From positions 1,095,196 through 1,117,555 of the forward strand of contig MNCI01009650.1 in the NCBI GenBank assembly GCA_015680685.1: a DNA stretch of 22,360 nt, read 5' to 3'. The notes below the pieces were generated by a model. The model searched no databases, had not been told where the DNA came from, and saw nothing but the letters and a program-made list of their open reading frames with translations. This DNA comes from Gnetum montanum. Lineage: Eukaryota > Streptophyta > Gnetopsida > Gnetales > Gnetaceae. Positions 9,514-19,616 of the stretch are shown piece after piece. Position 1 is the stretch's first letter; every line of letters begins with the position of its first letter. The translations under genes and the position numbers were made by a program.

Positions 9514-10469
9514 TGATGAATTGTCATTGTGCCATGTCGATGGGCCCCCATTAACATGGCCTTGTCAACGGGACCCTGTCGATGTAGCCTTACCTACATG
9601 GTGTCGCCCCATCAATGGGGTTGCATCGATGTAGTATTTGTTGTGTCTATGGGGTCCCATCAACATAGCATTGTAATAAAATCTATAAATATGCACTCAA
9701 CAGCTGTGTTTATGAGAGGTCAAATCATAGCGATAGTAGAGCTCCTACAATTTTATCATTTGAGAGTTAGAATATTTCTCTGAGTGCCACAATAGGAGTC
9801 AAAAAGTGTATAGATCTTGTCTCGAGCATTGTTGTACCTAAACACACTAGTGTGAATGGCAATAAAAATGAGCCTTTTGATCACACCTTGTAGCACTTGG
9901 AATAGATTACTGATTCATTTATGCATTTATTGTTTTCATTAATTATGCAATTAATTAAGCTAAATTATAATTCAAGTGATTAGTTAATTAATTAAGCTAA
10001 ATATATTAAACACATAAGTACAACCACTTCGAGCATAAACACTTATTTTCTTGGTAATCCCAGTAGCATTATTACTTGGTTTGCCTAGTAGCATAGTGCT
10101 TGGTAACCCTAGTAGTGCATATGTGGGTTCAAGATGTGTACAGAAAGTGGGACCATATGCTTATGTTAGGACTAGAGATTACTTAATTAGCTAAATTAAA
10201 TTAGTTATTGAATTATTTCATTTCTCTATTTCAAGAACTAGGAACATAAAACATAAAATAATAAAAATTAGATGCCTCAATTACACTTAACCATACCTTT
10301 ATACATTAGAAGTGTAATTGTGAAGACAAGGAATGACTATTAGGGCAAAGTTCACTTCCTAGAAGACTAGTGTACTAGGAGACATAAAGTCCATGGAATT
10401 CGACTGGATTATGCATGAACACTTTATGATTCATATGGTTGAATGTAGGGGTAGCTCAACCACTCATCG
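9514..10469 (+). repeat. 5' LTR of copy B (956 bp)
   Basis: The LTR begins TGATGAATTGTCATTG, matching the copy A start with a 3-base insertion. It ends ...CTCATCG, where copy A has ...CTCATCA, and a primer binding site follows one base later. U3 (9530-9665) is unusually GC-rich, with degenerate repeats of GTCGATGGGNCCC in both orientations. The downstream end is nearly collinear with 5462-5548. Confidence 0.8.
9684..9692 (+). promoter_or_regulatory. TATA box of copy B 5' LTR
   Basis: TATAAATAT follows the GC-rich U3 modules and corresponds to 4801-4808 in the copy A LTR. It would be the Pol II promoter for the element's genomic RNA. Confidence 0.5.
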
Positions 10470-10470
10470 T

Positions 10471-10490
10471 TGGCACCGTTATCAGGGACT
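10471..10490 (+). other. Primer binding site, tRNA-Asp type
   Basis: tggcaccgttatcagggact lies directly after the LTR. It matches the expected complement of a plant tRNA-Asp 3' end (TGGCGCCGTTGCCGGGGA), with mismatches that are all G-to-A or C-to-T over the first 18 bases. This fixes the 5' LTR/internal junction. Confidence 0.75.
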
Positions 10491-10605
10491 CTTTTTGTTG
10501 AAAAGTGTGCTATCTAGGTTTAGTAAACATCATTGGATAAACCCTAAGGTCAAAATCATTTCACAACTAACATAATCACATAAGCACACTGATATCCTAT
10601 GCAAA

Positions 10606-12370
10606 ATGTCTTCTTCTCATAGGTGTGATGATACTAAATCACCAGTCCCTTAAGAATGCAAGGTGGTGTATACTCATCTAGATGAGTATGTGCCTAACTT
10701 CACCTTCATCCTACATCTTAGGCATGTGAAAGGTTGGACATGCTTCAAGATCATTAAGAGGAATACATTGTGCATGATTACGATTATCAAGACTACTGTC
10801 CCACTAAAACACAATGCAAAAGAGATTAACACTAGGAGAAGCACCATGAGATTGTGAAGAGGAAATGGTTTACCAATCCCTTATTCCTGCTTAACCCAGA
10901 TGACAATGAGGATCCTCCATATAGGTGCTTTAAACATGAAGATTCTCCACCATTTGTTAGTGGTGAGGGGGGTGTAGCCTTGAATCTGCACTTCACTATC
11001 AACTATCCAAGTCTAGGTAAGAATGGAAGTCAAGGTAGGAACTTGGATAAGTGTCAAGAGGATAAGAAAATTGATGAACATGACCATGAAAACTAAAGAA
11101 GAGTTGGCAAACACCATGGTGGTGGTAGTCCTCCTCCCTCTTCACCCTCTTCATTTGCATCTTGTTCTTCCTCTTCTAGTTCTAATAAATTTCATAGAAA
11201 GAACAATTGTGATCGAGGTGAACCGCAAGACAATAATGATGATCACCATGCCCACCATAATTGAAGGGGTAACAGAGGACATCATCAACATCATTGAAAT
11301 AATGATGATGATAAGCCTTTGTTGGCAACTTGAAGCATGTTAAATATTGCAAAGGCTATAAAAATTCCAACTAGGCATGTGAAAGATAGTCAAATCAAAC
11401 TACTTGATATGAATAATATTCTTAGATTTGAGGGGGGATATAATTATGATCCACAGACACATCTTCAAGCTTTTCACAATGCTTATGTCTTAAAAAATAT
11501 TGAAAATAGTTGGTAGAAACTAAAGCTATTTCCAAAGACACTCATCAAGGAAGTAGAAAGTTGGTATTGGTCCTTGGAGTTAGAATCCATCCGTAGGTGG
11601 AGTACAATGCTAGAGTTGTTTAATGATAAGTATTAGACATACTCCAAAGTATCTAATATGAGAAGGTAGATCTAATGATAGAAGCAAGGAAACCATGAAC
11701 CCTTGGATGCTACCATTGGAAAATACTATTCTCTCATACATTGATGCCTTGGCTATGGTTATTCTTAGTAGGAACAACTTCACCATATCATTAATGGAAT
11801 TAGATAAAAAAATTAGGAGAACTCTTGGGGTCTATGCCCAAGGGAGACTATCCCAACTTAGATCCCATTAAATTCAAAGGCTAATTGAGTATGTGGCAAA
11901 AGAAGAAGCAAAGTTGAAAAAACATGAAATTGCAAAGGAATACAATAGGGATCCTTCCATTAGAAAAAAGGAAGGCTAATTTTGTGACAGTGAGGAGGAA
12001 TCACCACTTGATGAGGTGGTAAATAGAAAGAACTTGCCAATCCAAAAATATATGTTTGAAATTTCAGCCAAGGTGGATAAAATGTGGGATTCATTGGATG
12101 AAAAATTCTAAACTACTCTAAAAATTGTTGAACAATATCAAGAGCAAAGTAGTGATCGTAATCACAGGAGGTGAAAAGAAGCTGAACATGCTTACCAAAG
12201 GGGTAAGGACAAGATTGCTGTAGTAGATGAACTTGTAGAAAATAAATTAGATGAGGTGGTGGGTGCGACATCTTCCAATATGAACATCCTAAGGGATATT
12301 TCCCCATTGTGTCACACTTACAGGAGTCTAGGGTGTATGCTCTAAATCCATGACTAGCAAAAAGGCAAAT
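10606..12370 (+). pseudogene. gag: gag of copy B (decayed)
   Basis: This encoded the capsid polyprotein that packages element RNA in cytoplasmic particles. The start is the ATG at 10606 (MSSSHR), 116 bases after the primer site. Frame 1 holds to about 10835, frame 0 to about 11680 and frame 1 again to about 12350. A low-complexity Gly/Pro/Ser then His/Asp/Asn-rich stretch occupies about 11100-11330. The capsid core follows with KLKLFPKTLIKEVESWY and RRWSTMLELFNDKY (about 11520-11635), the usual W...W...F pattern of Retrotrans_gag. Lys/Glu-rich helical sequence follows to 12330. Stops are scattered throughout. I see no clear CCHC zinc knuckle, so it is missing, lost or unrecognisable. Confidence 0.7.
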
Positions 12371-13437
12371 ACCTAAAAGATTGTCTTATCCTCAAGGTCA
12401 TCCTAGTAGTTCCATCAACAATCACAATATTATCCAAGTGGAACTCCACCACAACTTTATGAGAAATATCAATAGTGACACCAATCATAGTTGTGAGGGA
12501 TTGCACCACCAAGGTAGTAGTACCCTTACAGGCAACCATATCCATATGGGTATTACATTTAGCAACCTCTATCTCTAAGTGACTCTTCCAGTTACATTTC
12601 TCCTTTCCAGAATCACTACCACCCTCTTGAATACTACAAAGCTCATTCTCCCCATTCTAGAAAGGATGCCACATTTTATCCTTATCCTCCCCCTATTTCT
12701 TCACCTAGTCCTCCACCCTCAACACAACTACTATTTTCTCCATCCATGTAGGATGAACTTTCATCCTAGTTGCAATAATGCAATGCTACCAAGGTCGTTA
12801 ATCTACAACCAATTCATCAACTAAGGGATTTAAAATCCCATGCTTGTAAAAGATCATTTTTCCAAACCAATAACACTACTAAGCCTTCATAGACTCAGGC
12901 GGTTGGTCACCATGCTCCTGCTTCATCCTCTACAAACTATTCTATTGAGTCCCCTTCAAATCAAATGCTACCCATGATCCATATTGTTATGCTCACCCAT
13001 GTGATATCTAATTGGATCCATCCTAGCAACCTTCCCAACAAATTAGCTAATCATGGAAGTCTCCTTATCTATTTTCAAATTTTTGGAAATCAACCATGTA
13101 AAGCTCTTCTTAATTCTAGTTCTAGTGTGAACTTGATATCTCATGAGATGTATACTACCTAAAACCTATCACCTCTTAAGAAGAGAAATATCATATTGAA
13201 GTTGGTAGATTAGTCCATCATTTTTCCATTAGGACTGGTCAAAAACATTGCAACCACTATCTATGGTGGTCTTATCTTGTCAATTTCCTAGTAATCAAGG
13301 TTGATAACTACAAGGGGGACTTCCCAATAATTATGGGAAGGGCATCATTAAGCATTGTTGATGCAAGAATGGGAATTAGAGATATTTCCTTGGAGATATC
13401 AAAGGAAAATGCATTTGGAAAGATCAAGAAGAGATGA
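12371..13437 (+). pseudogene. Pro/Tyr/Gln-rich linker and retropepsin-like protease of copy B
   Basis: Frame 2 from about 12371 reads a linker rich in Pro, Tyr, Ser and His with many Gln-to-stop changes. It then reaches the aspartic protease at about 13070-13160. The active-site region reads ALLNSSSSVNLISHEMY, where the family norm is a D-S/T-G triad, so the catalytic Asp and Gly are replaced by Asn and Ser. Both changes fit G-to-A. After a frameshift (frame 1 from about 13290), the protease C-terminus GDFPIIMGRASLSIVDA is clear, and the frame ends at TGA 13435-13437. The protease would have cut the polyprotein; this copy cannot. Confidence 0.7.
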
Positions 13438-13740
13438 GTTCCATGCATTGTGTATAGCAATACAAGGTGTAATTATGTGCAAAAACTCTAGTTTGTAAAA
13501 CAAGCATCTATTTCCACATGCAAGAAGTATGCACATGAGGTAGATATTCAAAGGTGTCTATATACAATAGCCACAAAACAAGAGGACACCTAGTGGCTGA
13601 CCACTGATTCTAACAGTAGCACAATATGCATGGAACCTACTGAGAGCCTAACATGCGCTTATGCCACGGGCATGGATGAACTAGAGTAAGTTCATCACCA
13701 ACTATTTGACGATGATAATGCTAATAGAAATTGGGAAGAT
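13438..13740 (+). other. Acidic protease-RT connector (decayed)
   Basis: No domain is recognisable here. Short open stretches rich in Asp, Glu and Asn (for example around 13690-13745) are consistent with the poorly conserved linker between PR and RT in Gypsy polyproteins. Confidence 0.4.
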
Positions 13741-14775
13741 TTGGAGATTCCTAAGAATTTTAAACAGGAGCCCCTAGAGTTAAGACTCTACCTACTGGCC
13801 TAGAATATGCATTCTTAAAAAATGAAAAGTCAATCATACTCAATGCCAAACTTGCTTCTAAGAAAAAAAAACTATTGAAAGTGGTCAACAAATGGCCAAC
13901 AACCTTTGCTTAGTCATATCTAGAACTCACTGGAATTGATCCATGAATATGTCAACATCACATTTACATTGATCCATGCATGAAGCCAAGGTGGCAACCA
14001 CAACGATGGTTGAACCCAAAATTGAAGAAAATTTTTAAGGAGAAGATTGAGCAACTCCTTGGGGCAGGGTTAATCTACTCCACTGCGGAGCGAATGGGTC
14101 AGCCCACTCATGATAGTGCCAAAGAGAGGTAGCAAATGATGGATTTCTATTGACTTCAGGTTGTTAAACATGGCAACATTTAAAGATCATTTTCCATTAC
14201 CACTCATTGATTAGGTGTTGAACACCATATATAAACATTACTATTATAGTTTTATAGATGGTTATAGTGGCTATAACCAGATCTAGATTGCACTAGAAGA
14301 TCAGGAAAAAACAACATTTATAATTTACAGGGGAACCTTTGCATATAGCAAGATGCCTTTTGGTCTATGCAATGCTCCTACCACTTTCCAACATCTAGTT
14401 TTAAGTATTTTTCAATAGCAAATAGGTAGCAGAGTGGAAGTCTTCATGGATGACTTCTCCACTTATGGTGCTACCTTCAAGTAAGCCTTGGATCGCTTTG
14501 AGCAAGTGCTAAAAAGATGTATGGAAATAAATATATGGCTCAATTGACAAAAGAGCTATCTCATGGTTCAAGAAGGGATTGAGGTGGACCCTGAAAAGAT
14601 AAGGATCATTCAAGAAATCACCCATGAACCAAAAACTATCAAAGATGTTCATTCATTTGTTGGACACAATGGTTACTACCAACAATTCATAGAGAATTTC
14701 TCTAAGATCGCAGAATTTTTGGTCAAGCTATCAAAGAAATATGCTCTCTTCATTTGGACTAAGAATGTGAAAATG
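13741..14775 (+). pseudogene. pol: Reverse transcriptase of copy B (decayed)
   Basis: RNA-dependent DNA polymerase domain. The pre-RT part is seen as LPTGLEYAFL...NEKSIILNAKL (13780-13850). RT proper starts near 13950 with PQRWLNPKLKKIFKEKIEQLL in frame 0. It shifts to frame 1 at about 14085 and stays there to about 14768. Recognisable blocks are SEWVSPLMIVPKRG, SIDFRLLN, FIDGYSGYNQI, GTFAYSKMPFGLCNAPTTFQ and the polymerase box VFMDDFSTYG (catalytic Asp codons at 14449 and 14452). The thumb and connection read EKIRIIQEITHEPKTIKDVHSF. The three catalytic aspartates survive, but at least six in-frame stops destroy the frame. TAG at 14209 and 14284 sits where relatives have Gln. Confidence 0.9.
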
Positions 14776-15160
14776 CATTCCAGAGTTTCAAACAAAAACT
14801 CATAGAGACTCCAATTCTATGAGCACCTAACTGGTCCAAGCCATTCCATATCATGATAGATGCATCTAACGATGCCTTGGGAGCTATGCTTATGTAGTTG
14901 GATGATAAGAAATATTCATATTATATCCACTATGCAAGTCAAAGCATTGTACGTGCACAACTTAATTACATCACCATGGAGAAAAAACTAATGGCAGTGG
15001 TGTATGCTCTAGAAAAGTTCATGCACTATGTGCTTGGATGTAAAGTCCAAACTGATCATAGTGTCATTCGCTTCCTCATGAACAAGATAATAGTAAGCCC
15101 TCATGTTATGTAGTGGTTGATGATCTTACAAGAATTGAAAGGGGACTAAGAATGTGGTTG
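14776..15160 (+). pseudogene. RNase H of copy B (decayed)
   Basis: Degrades the RNA strand of the hybrid during reverse transcription. It is in frame 0 after a one-base shift near 14770. The blocks are AFQSFKQKLIETPIL, FHIMIDASNDALGAML, HYASQSIVRAQLNYITMEKK, MAVVYALEKFMHYVLGCKV and TDHSVIRFLMNK. Catalytic residues visible are Asp (codon 14859), Glu (14979) and Asp (15054). Stops occur at 14815-14900 and after about 15110. The linker to integrase (15150-15340) is open but featureless. Confidence 0.85.
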
Positions 15161-15329
15161 CTAATCACTTGTCTCAGTTGCAATGGGATAACAAAGAGGA
15201 AGAAAGCCCACTATCTAATCTATTTTTTGATGAACTTCTCTTTAACACTATAATAAATGAACAAATTCCCATTGAACCAAAACTGTATAATGCCATCCTC
15301 ACTTATCTACTCACTCAAAAGATGCACAA

Positions 15330-16460
15330 GATCTAGACCATAGGAAGAAACAACATTTTCTTCATCGAGCTAAGCACTTCCTGGAAATCAACAAACACCT
15401 TTACAAGGTATGTATCAATGGCCTTGTTCGTTAGTATGTACCTAATGCAGATCAATTATGTATTCTCTAGGATGCTCATGAGGGTGCTTGTGGAGGCCAC
15501 TATGCTAGGAGATGCATGATAATAAAAATCTTGATGTTAGGATACTATTGACCCATAATCTTCAAGGATGCCCACCAATTTTTTTGATCCTATGAGCATT
15601 TCCAACAAGATGGTTGGATTATCGCATGAATAGAGGGTTCTCAATAGTGGATTCAACCAATGGAATCCTTTTACATATAGGACATAGATTTCATGGGTCC
15701 CATCATACCCATGTCCAATGGGAAGGGATATATAATCATCATTGTTGACTACTCTACAAAATGGCAGAAGCAGCAACCATCATCAATTGTACATCATCCA
15801 CTACTATTGGATTTGTACAACAAAATGTTGTGAATAGGTTTGGGGTGCCGCGTGCACTTATTTCTGATAATAGAACCCATTTTATAGGTGCCACTTTTCA
15901 AAAACTAATGCAATGCTTGGGGGTTGAACATAAATTAACAACACCCTATGACCCCCAAGCCAATGGTCAAGAAGAGGTGACTAATAGGTATATCACAAAG
16001 ATTCTAATAAGAACTATTAGCAAATATAGAAGAGATTGGAGCACAAAAGTCAATGATGCCCTTTGGGCCTACCACTCAACATGGAAACTCCCTATTGGCT
16101 ACTCTATAACCTGGATCTTGACCGCAATCTAGCACAAAAAGAAAGACTAATCAACCTAAATGTGCTAGATGAAAATTGATTGGTAGTCCTATCCTAGAAT
16201 TAAGTGCACAAGGAATTCAACAAATAACATCATGATCTTAGAATACAGAAAGTAAAATTTCAATAGGAAGATAAGGTTCTCTACTAAAATCTCACACATG
16301 TACCTCAAAAAACCAAATTCCAAACATTGTGAGAAAGGCCTTATATAATTGATGAAACCTTTCCTTCAAGGGCCATGTTCATATACAAACCTAAAAGCCC
16401 AAACAAAAATCAGTTGATCAATGTCTAATAGATAAAGCCTTTCCACAAGCCTAAGCAAGC
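15330..16460 (+). pseudogene. Integrase of copy B (decayed)
   Basis: Inserts the cDNA into the host chromosome. The HHCC zinc module is in frame 0: DAHEGACGGHYA with both His present (15477, 15498). The downstream Cys pair is lost, reading SYEHF where relatives have C-x2-C. The catalytic core has DIDFMGPI (Asp 15687, frame 0). After a frameshift near 15750 it has RFGVPRALISDNRTHF (Asp 15866, frame 2) and NGQEEVTNR (Glu 15974), giving an exact D-x35-E spacing. DALWAYHSTWKLPIGYS follows. The C-terminal part (about 16255-16440) keeps DKVLYxNLTHVPQKTKF and RPYIIDETFPSRAMF, the GPY-type region of Gypsy integrases, with stops. Confidence 0.88.
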
Positions 16461-17490
16461 TAGTGCAACAAATACCTCAATGGATGGGCAACCACACTCA
16501 ATTTTTTGGATCTCCTCTTTCCAACTTAGTCATGGGGAAGATAGTCATTGATGCTAATCATATACATGGCTCCTAATTTTTTCTAATTTTTTTTCATTTT
16601 ACACATTTTTTATTTTAAAATTTCTTCCTATTTTACACCATTTTTGTTTTACACCATCATTAGTACATTTAAATCTTTCTTGAGTATTTTACACTTTCTT
16701 ATATATTTTACTTTATTTTAGTGTGATTTTCTAATTTTTTGTTAATAAACGTGCTTTGTGCCAATAGGACATAGTGGTGTTGTTGCTGTTACTAATGGTG
16801 GTTTGTGCTTAATGCTTTGTTTGCTAATGTTTGATTTCTATTTCTGAACTTTTGTACCGATGGCTAAGACATGATTTCTTTTTCATGGAATAAGAAATAA
16901 GTCCAAAACATCCACCCATCCACAAACTCTATGGTTTTTCTTATTTTGGAAGTTTAAGGTTACTTTTCATTAAATAAACTTTTCATAAATTTATGACCTT
17001 GGTAGTTTCTAGAATTGGGAAGGATTCAAAGGTTTGCACAGGATGCAACTTCAAAGGGACTCAATATTCTTTGTACTCTTCTACTTGCTCAGGTGCATTA
17101 GTGTTTTCATAGACTTCTTACTATTTTGTATCAACCAATAACAAGAAGTTGAATAAAGTCTTTACATGGTGTGGTTTCCATCCAAAAAGAAAGGAACAAC
17201 AAACCAAAATAAAAAACAAAAACATGATGGGAATTTAAAGCACATCCCCTAGACAAATAAACAACCTAAAAGCACTAGTTATGGGACTATAAAGACATGT
17301 TACCCATGCCTAAACGTTCCCTTTAACTAAGGCCCTTTCTTACCTCTTGCTTCTCTTTTCTTCTCTTTATGGAATGTTGGTTATTTTGTGGAAGCACTCT
17401 TGTGTTTTGAGGGGGTAGAGTAGTCTTGGAGTGATGATGCGAAGTCACTGAGAGTGGTTGGTTTTGGTTTATACCAAGGATGGATCTTCT
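16461..17490 (+). other. Post-pol spacer of copy B
   Basis: No gene is supported. It is T-rich at first (16560-16740) and aligns collinearly with 1-640 of copy A. The landmarks are cttagtcatgggg, gttaataaacgtgc, catccacccatccac and aagacatgttacccatgcctaaa (17292-17314). The minus-strand open frame at 17323-17679 is the complement of the following ORF fragment and spacer and is not supported as a gene. Confidence 0.55.
16525..16537 (+). other. Internal polypurine-tract-like motif (copy B)
   Basis: cttagtcatgggg is followed by aagatagtcattgatg. This echoes the true PPT/LTR junction of copy A, ttagtcatgggggtaTGATGAGTCATTG. It sits at the same place relative to pol as 51-63 in copy A. Confidence 0.4.
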
Positions 17491-17768
17491 TAGTTCATTT
17501 AAACACAAATCCACAAGGGACTTCTTGGGGAAAGCACCTAAAGAGGTATAGGACCAACTAAAGACCTCTCCCATGTGGCCAATTATCACTTCCAGTGGAG
17601 AGTGGTATATGGGAGAGGTGTTCCTATTTTGGAACAATAAGCAAGCTAGTTCAACAATCAAAATCAAGGACATTTCCATGTCCTACTTAATGCAAGCCAG
17701 TGCAAAGGCACTTGGGTTGTTTGAAATTAGGATAAATCTTGCTGAGATTCTAATGCATGTTGATCCCA
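17491..17768 (+). pseudogene. Start of the post-pol ORF (copy B), truncated
   Basis: In frame 2, sequence from about 17500 reads DFLGKAPKEV, a TAG at 17549, then DQLKTSPMWPIITSSGEWYMGE and the segment FWNNKQASSTIKIKDISMSYL. It aligns with 2350-2570 of copy A (QLKVSPLWPILSDSGEWYQGE, with SGEWY, FW-x-NK and the alternating I/V pattern all conserved). The similarity fades at about 17765. The frame runs open to 17869, but its last 100 bases are the antisense of a Copia RT and are not part of this gene. The coiled-coil half is absent. Confidence 0.65.
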
Positions 17769-18150
17769 GCATCAACTATAAGAAGTTTGATAGATTAAAG
17801 TTTGGTCACATGAGTAAAGGTTTCATCAAAATCAATTTACTCTTGTTGATTATATTCTTTGGCAACTAACTTGGCTTTATTCTTAATAATGTTGGCATTA
17901 TCATCAGTTTTATTCCTAAATGCCTATTTTGTTTTAATAATTTGTTTATAATTAGTTTTAGGAGTCAATTCCCATACATCATTTCTAGTGAATTGATTTA
18001 GTTCCTTTTGCATGGCTAAAATTCATCCTTTTGCCTATTTGAAATATAGGCAACATGAACATAATTTCCTTTTCTTGGCTCCTAGTTTGCATTCCATCTT
18101 TTACTTGTCCAATAATATCATTGAGAGAATGTGATCTACGAAGCCTAGGT
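17769..18150 (-). pseudogene. Copia RT, N-terminal fragment
   Basis: The minus-strand frame reads ILAMQKELNQFTRNDVWEL (about 18040-17985), then FRNKTDDNANIIKNKAKLVA, EYNQQE, IDFDETFTHVTKL and SIKLL (to about 17781). This is the standard start of a Copia RT (W/M-x-EL-x2-F..N..WEL; KARLVA; FAPVARL). The match stops there, long before the catalytic YxDD. Gln and Trp codons have become stops at several sites. Confidence 0.8.
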
Positions 18151-19350
18151 ATTTTGGGTTGAGTTGAAGAAGTAACCTCATGCTTACTTCTTATTTCTAA
18201 ATCTTTATCAATCTGAACTTGAGAAGTGCTTGATATCTTTTGGATAGAAACTTCTTCATCATTAGATTTTGTAGTAGGACCATCACTATCATCTTAACAT
18301 TTATAGTTTCCTCCATAGTATTAGTTCTTTTGCTGAAAACTCTATAAGCCCTACCAATAGTTGAATATCTTGGAATAATTCCATCATCAATTTTGGGATC
18401 AAATTTTCTCAAAGCATATTTGTCATTAAGAATATAACATTTTGATCCAAAAACATGAAAATAGCCAATAGGTGGCTTTCTACTAGTCCATAATTCATAA
18501 GGAGTTTTCGTAGTGAGTCTTCTTACTAGAACTATATTAGAGACATAGCAAGTATTCTTGATCGCTTTAGCCCAAAAATGATAATGAAGATTTTTGTCAT
18601 TTAAGATAGTTCTTTTCATTTCATTCAAGATTCTATTTTTCCTTTCCACAATACCATTTCATTGAGGAGTCCTAAGGCTAGAAAATTGTTGTAGAATGTC
18701 ATTTATCTAACAATATTGTTTAAATTTAGCATGCTTGAATTCTTCTCTATTGTCACTTTTGATGATCCTAATACCATAATCTTTTTTGTTCTGTATCTGA
18801 TTACAAATTCTCATAAAATGATCAAAAACTTCATCCTTGTGATATAAGAATGCAATCTAAGTAAATCATGAGAAATCATCAGTAATAGTTAAAAAATATC
18901 ATTTCTTTCCCAAACTAAGAGTTTGAGAAGGACTAACCAAATCCATGTGAAGTAATTATAAATGACAAGAAGTATAGATGTAATTTTTCTTATCAAACCT
19001 TATCCTTGTTTGCTTTCATTTTTGACAAGCTTCATAAGTATTCAAGTAGAAATCCTTGAGTTTCAACAACCCATGAACCATCTCTTTCGAGACAAGGATT
19101 TGAAGAATTTCTTTGTTTATGTGACCTAGTTTTCTATGCCACATACAAACATCATTTGTACTACTGATTAAGCACTTACATTCAAGGTTAGGATTATCTC
19201 AAAAAATAGTAGCATAAACATTTGCCTTTTTGTTTCCTTTGATAATAACTTGTCCAGATAGAAAATATTTTACTTTACAAGTATCTTTAGAAAAGGCAAC
19301 ATTAAAATTTAAATCACAATGTTCAATAACACTAAGAAGATTATGTTTTA
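18151..19350 (-). pseudogene. Copia GAG-pre-integrase and integrase
   Basis: The module begins with CMWHRKLGHINKEIL (about 19145-19100), the zinc-binding His motif. The paired Cys motif reads TYEACQK, with the first Cys apparently changed to Tyr. The catalytic core has HMDLVSPSQ (Asp codon 18943), FLTITDDFS, IKSDNREEF (Asp 18754) and NGIVERKNR (Glu 18646), so D-x35-E spacing is exact. Then come NEMKRTILNDKNLHYHFWA, TPYELWTSRKPPIGYFHVFG and the Copia C-terminal block to about 18200. Stops occur at several former Gln, Trp and Arg positions. The longest uninterrupted stretch is 18649-18197. Confidence 0.88.
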
Positions 19351-19616
19351 GTCATTCAACAAAAAGTACTTGATTGACAATAGGTTGACCCTTACCTTTA
19401 TCTCTAATGGTATCAATACCTTTGATTGGAGCTTCCATGTTATCTCCAAAGGTGATGGTTCTACAATTTTTTTTTGAAAAATGTACAAATTGAGATTTGT
19501 CTCTTGTCATATGTCTTAAACAACTGCTATCAATATACCATATGCTCCTTTTAACAGCAAAGCATGAAACTTGTGCAATCATTCCTTATTCAAAGTTTTT
19601 TTTCTTTTTGCCTTCA
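19351..19616 (-). pseudogene. Copia protease
   Basis: Reads SIWYIDSSCLRHMTRDKSQF and then TITFGDNMEAPIKGIDTI and VNQVLFVE. The family active site is D-S-G-C; here it reads D-S-S-C (Asp codon 19531). The catalytic Asp remains but the flap-side Gly has become Ser, a change that fits G-to-A. The frame is open from 19582 to 19352 and is continuous with the zinc-knuckle segment upstream and INT downstream. Confidence 0.85.

Larger units (their letters stand above)
9514..17768 (+). mobile_element. Athila-type Ty3/Gypsy element (copy B), truncated at its 3' end
   Basis: The order 5' LTR, PBS, gag, PR, RT, RNase H, INT, spacer and start of a post-pol ORF is all visible on the plus strand. Domain order with INT after RNase H defines Ty3/Gypsy. 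The tRNA-Asp-like primer site and the GACGGH and FMDDFS motifs point to the Athila/Tat group. The element ends abruptly at about 17768 against an antisense Copia RT, so its 3' LTR is missing. Every coding domain is interrupted by stops and a few frameshifts. Confidence 0.85.

Noticed and set aside
9529-9783. Plus-strand open frame of 84 codons
   Set aside because: It is the GC-rich U3 of the copy B LTR, with codons produced by the repeated GTCGATGGG modules.
12354-12578. Overlapping open frames on both strands (12354-12545 minus, 12381-12578 plus)
   Set aside because: The real reading is frame 2, the Pro/Tyr/Gln-rich linker leading into the protease; these are shadows.
15537-15776. Minus-strand open frame of 79 codons
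   Set aside because: Antisense of the integrase zinc and first catalytic region, which is clearly coding on the plus strand.
17323-17679. Minus-strand open frame of 118 codons, one of the longest in the window
   Set aside because: It is antisense to the spacer and the ORF fragment whose plus-strand translation aligns with copy A.
17769-17869. C-terminal part of the plus-strand frame starting at 17573
   Set aside because: These codons are the antisense of the Copia RT block DFDETF...TKL...SIKLL, so they are not part of the Athila ORF.
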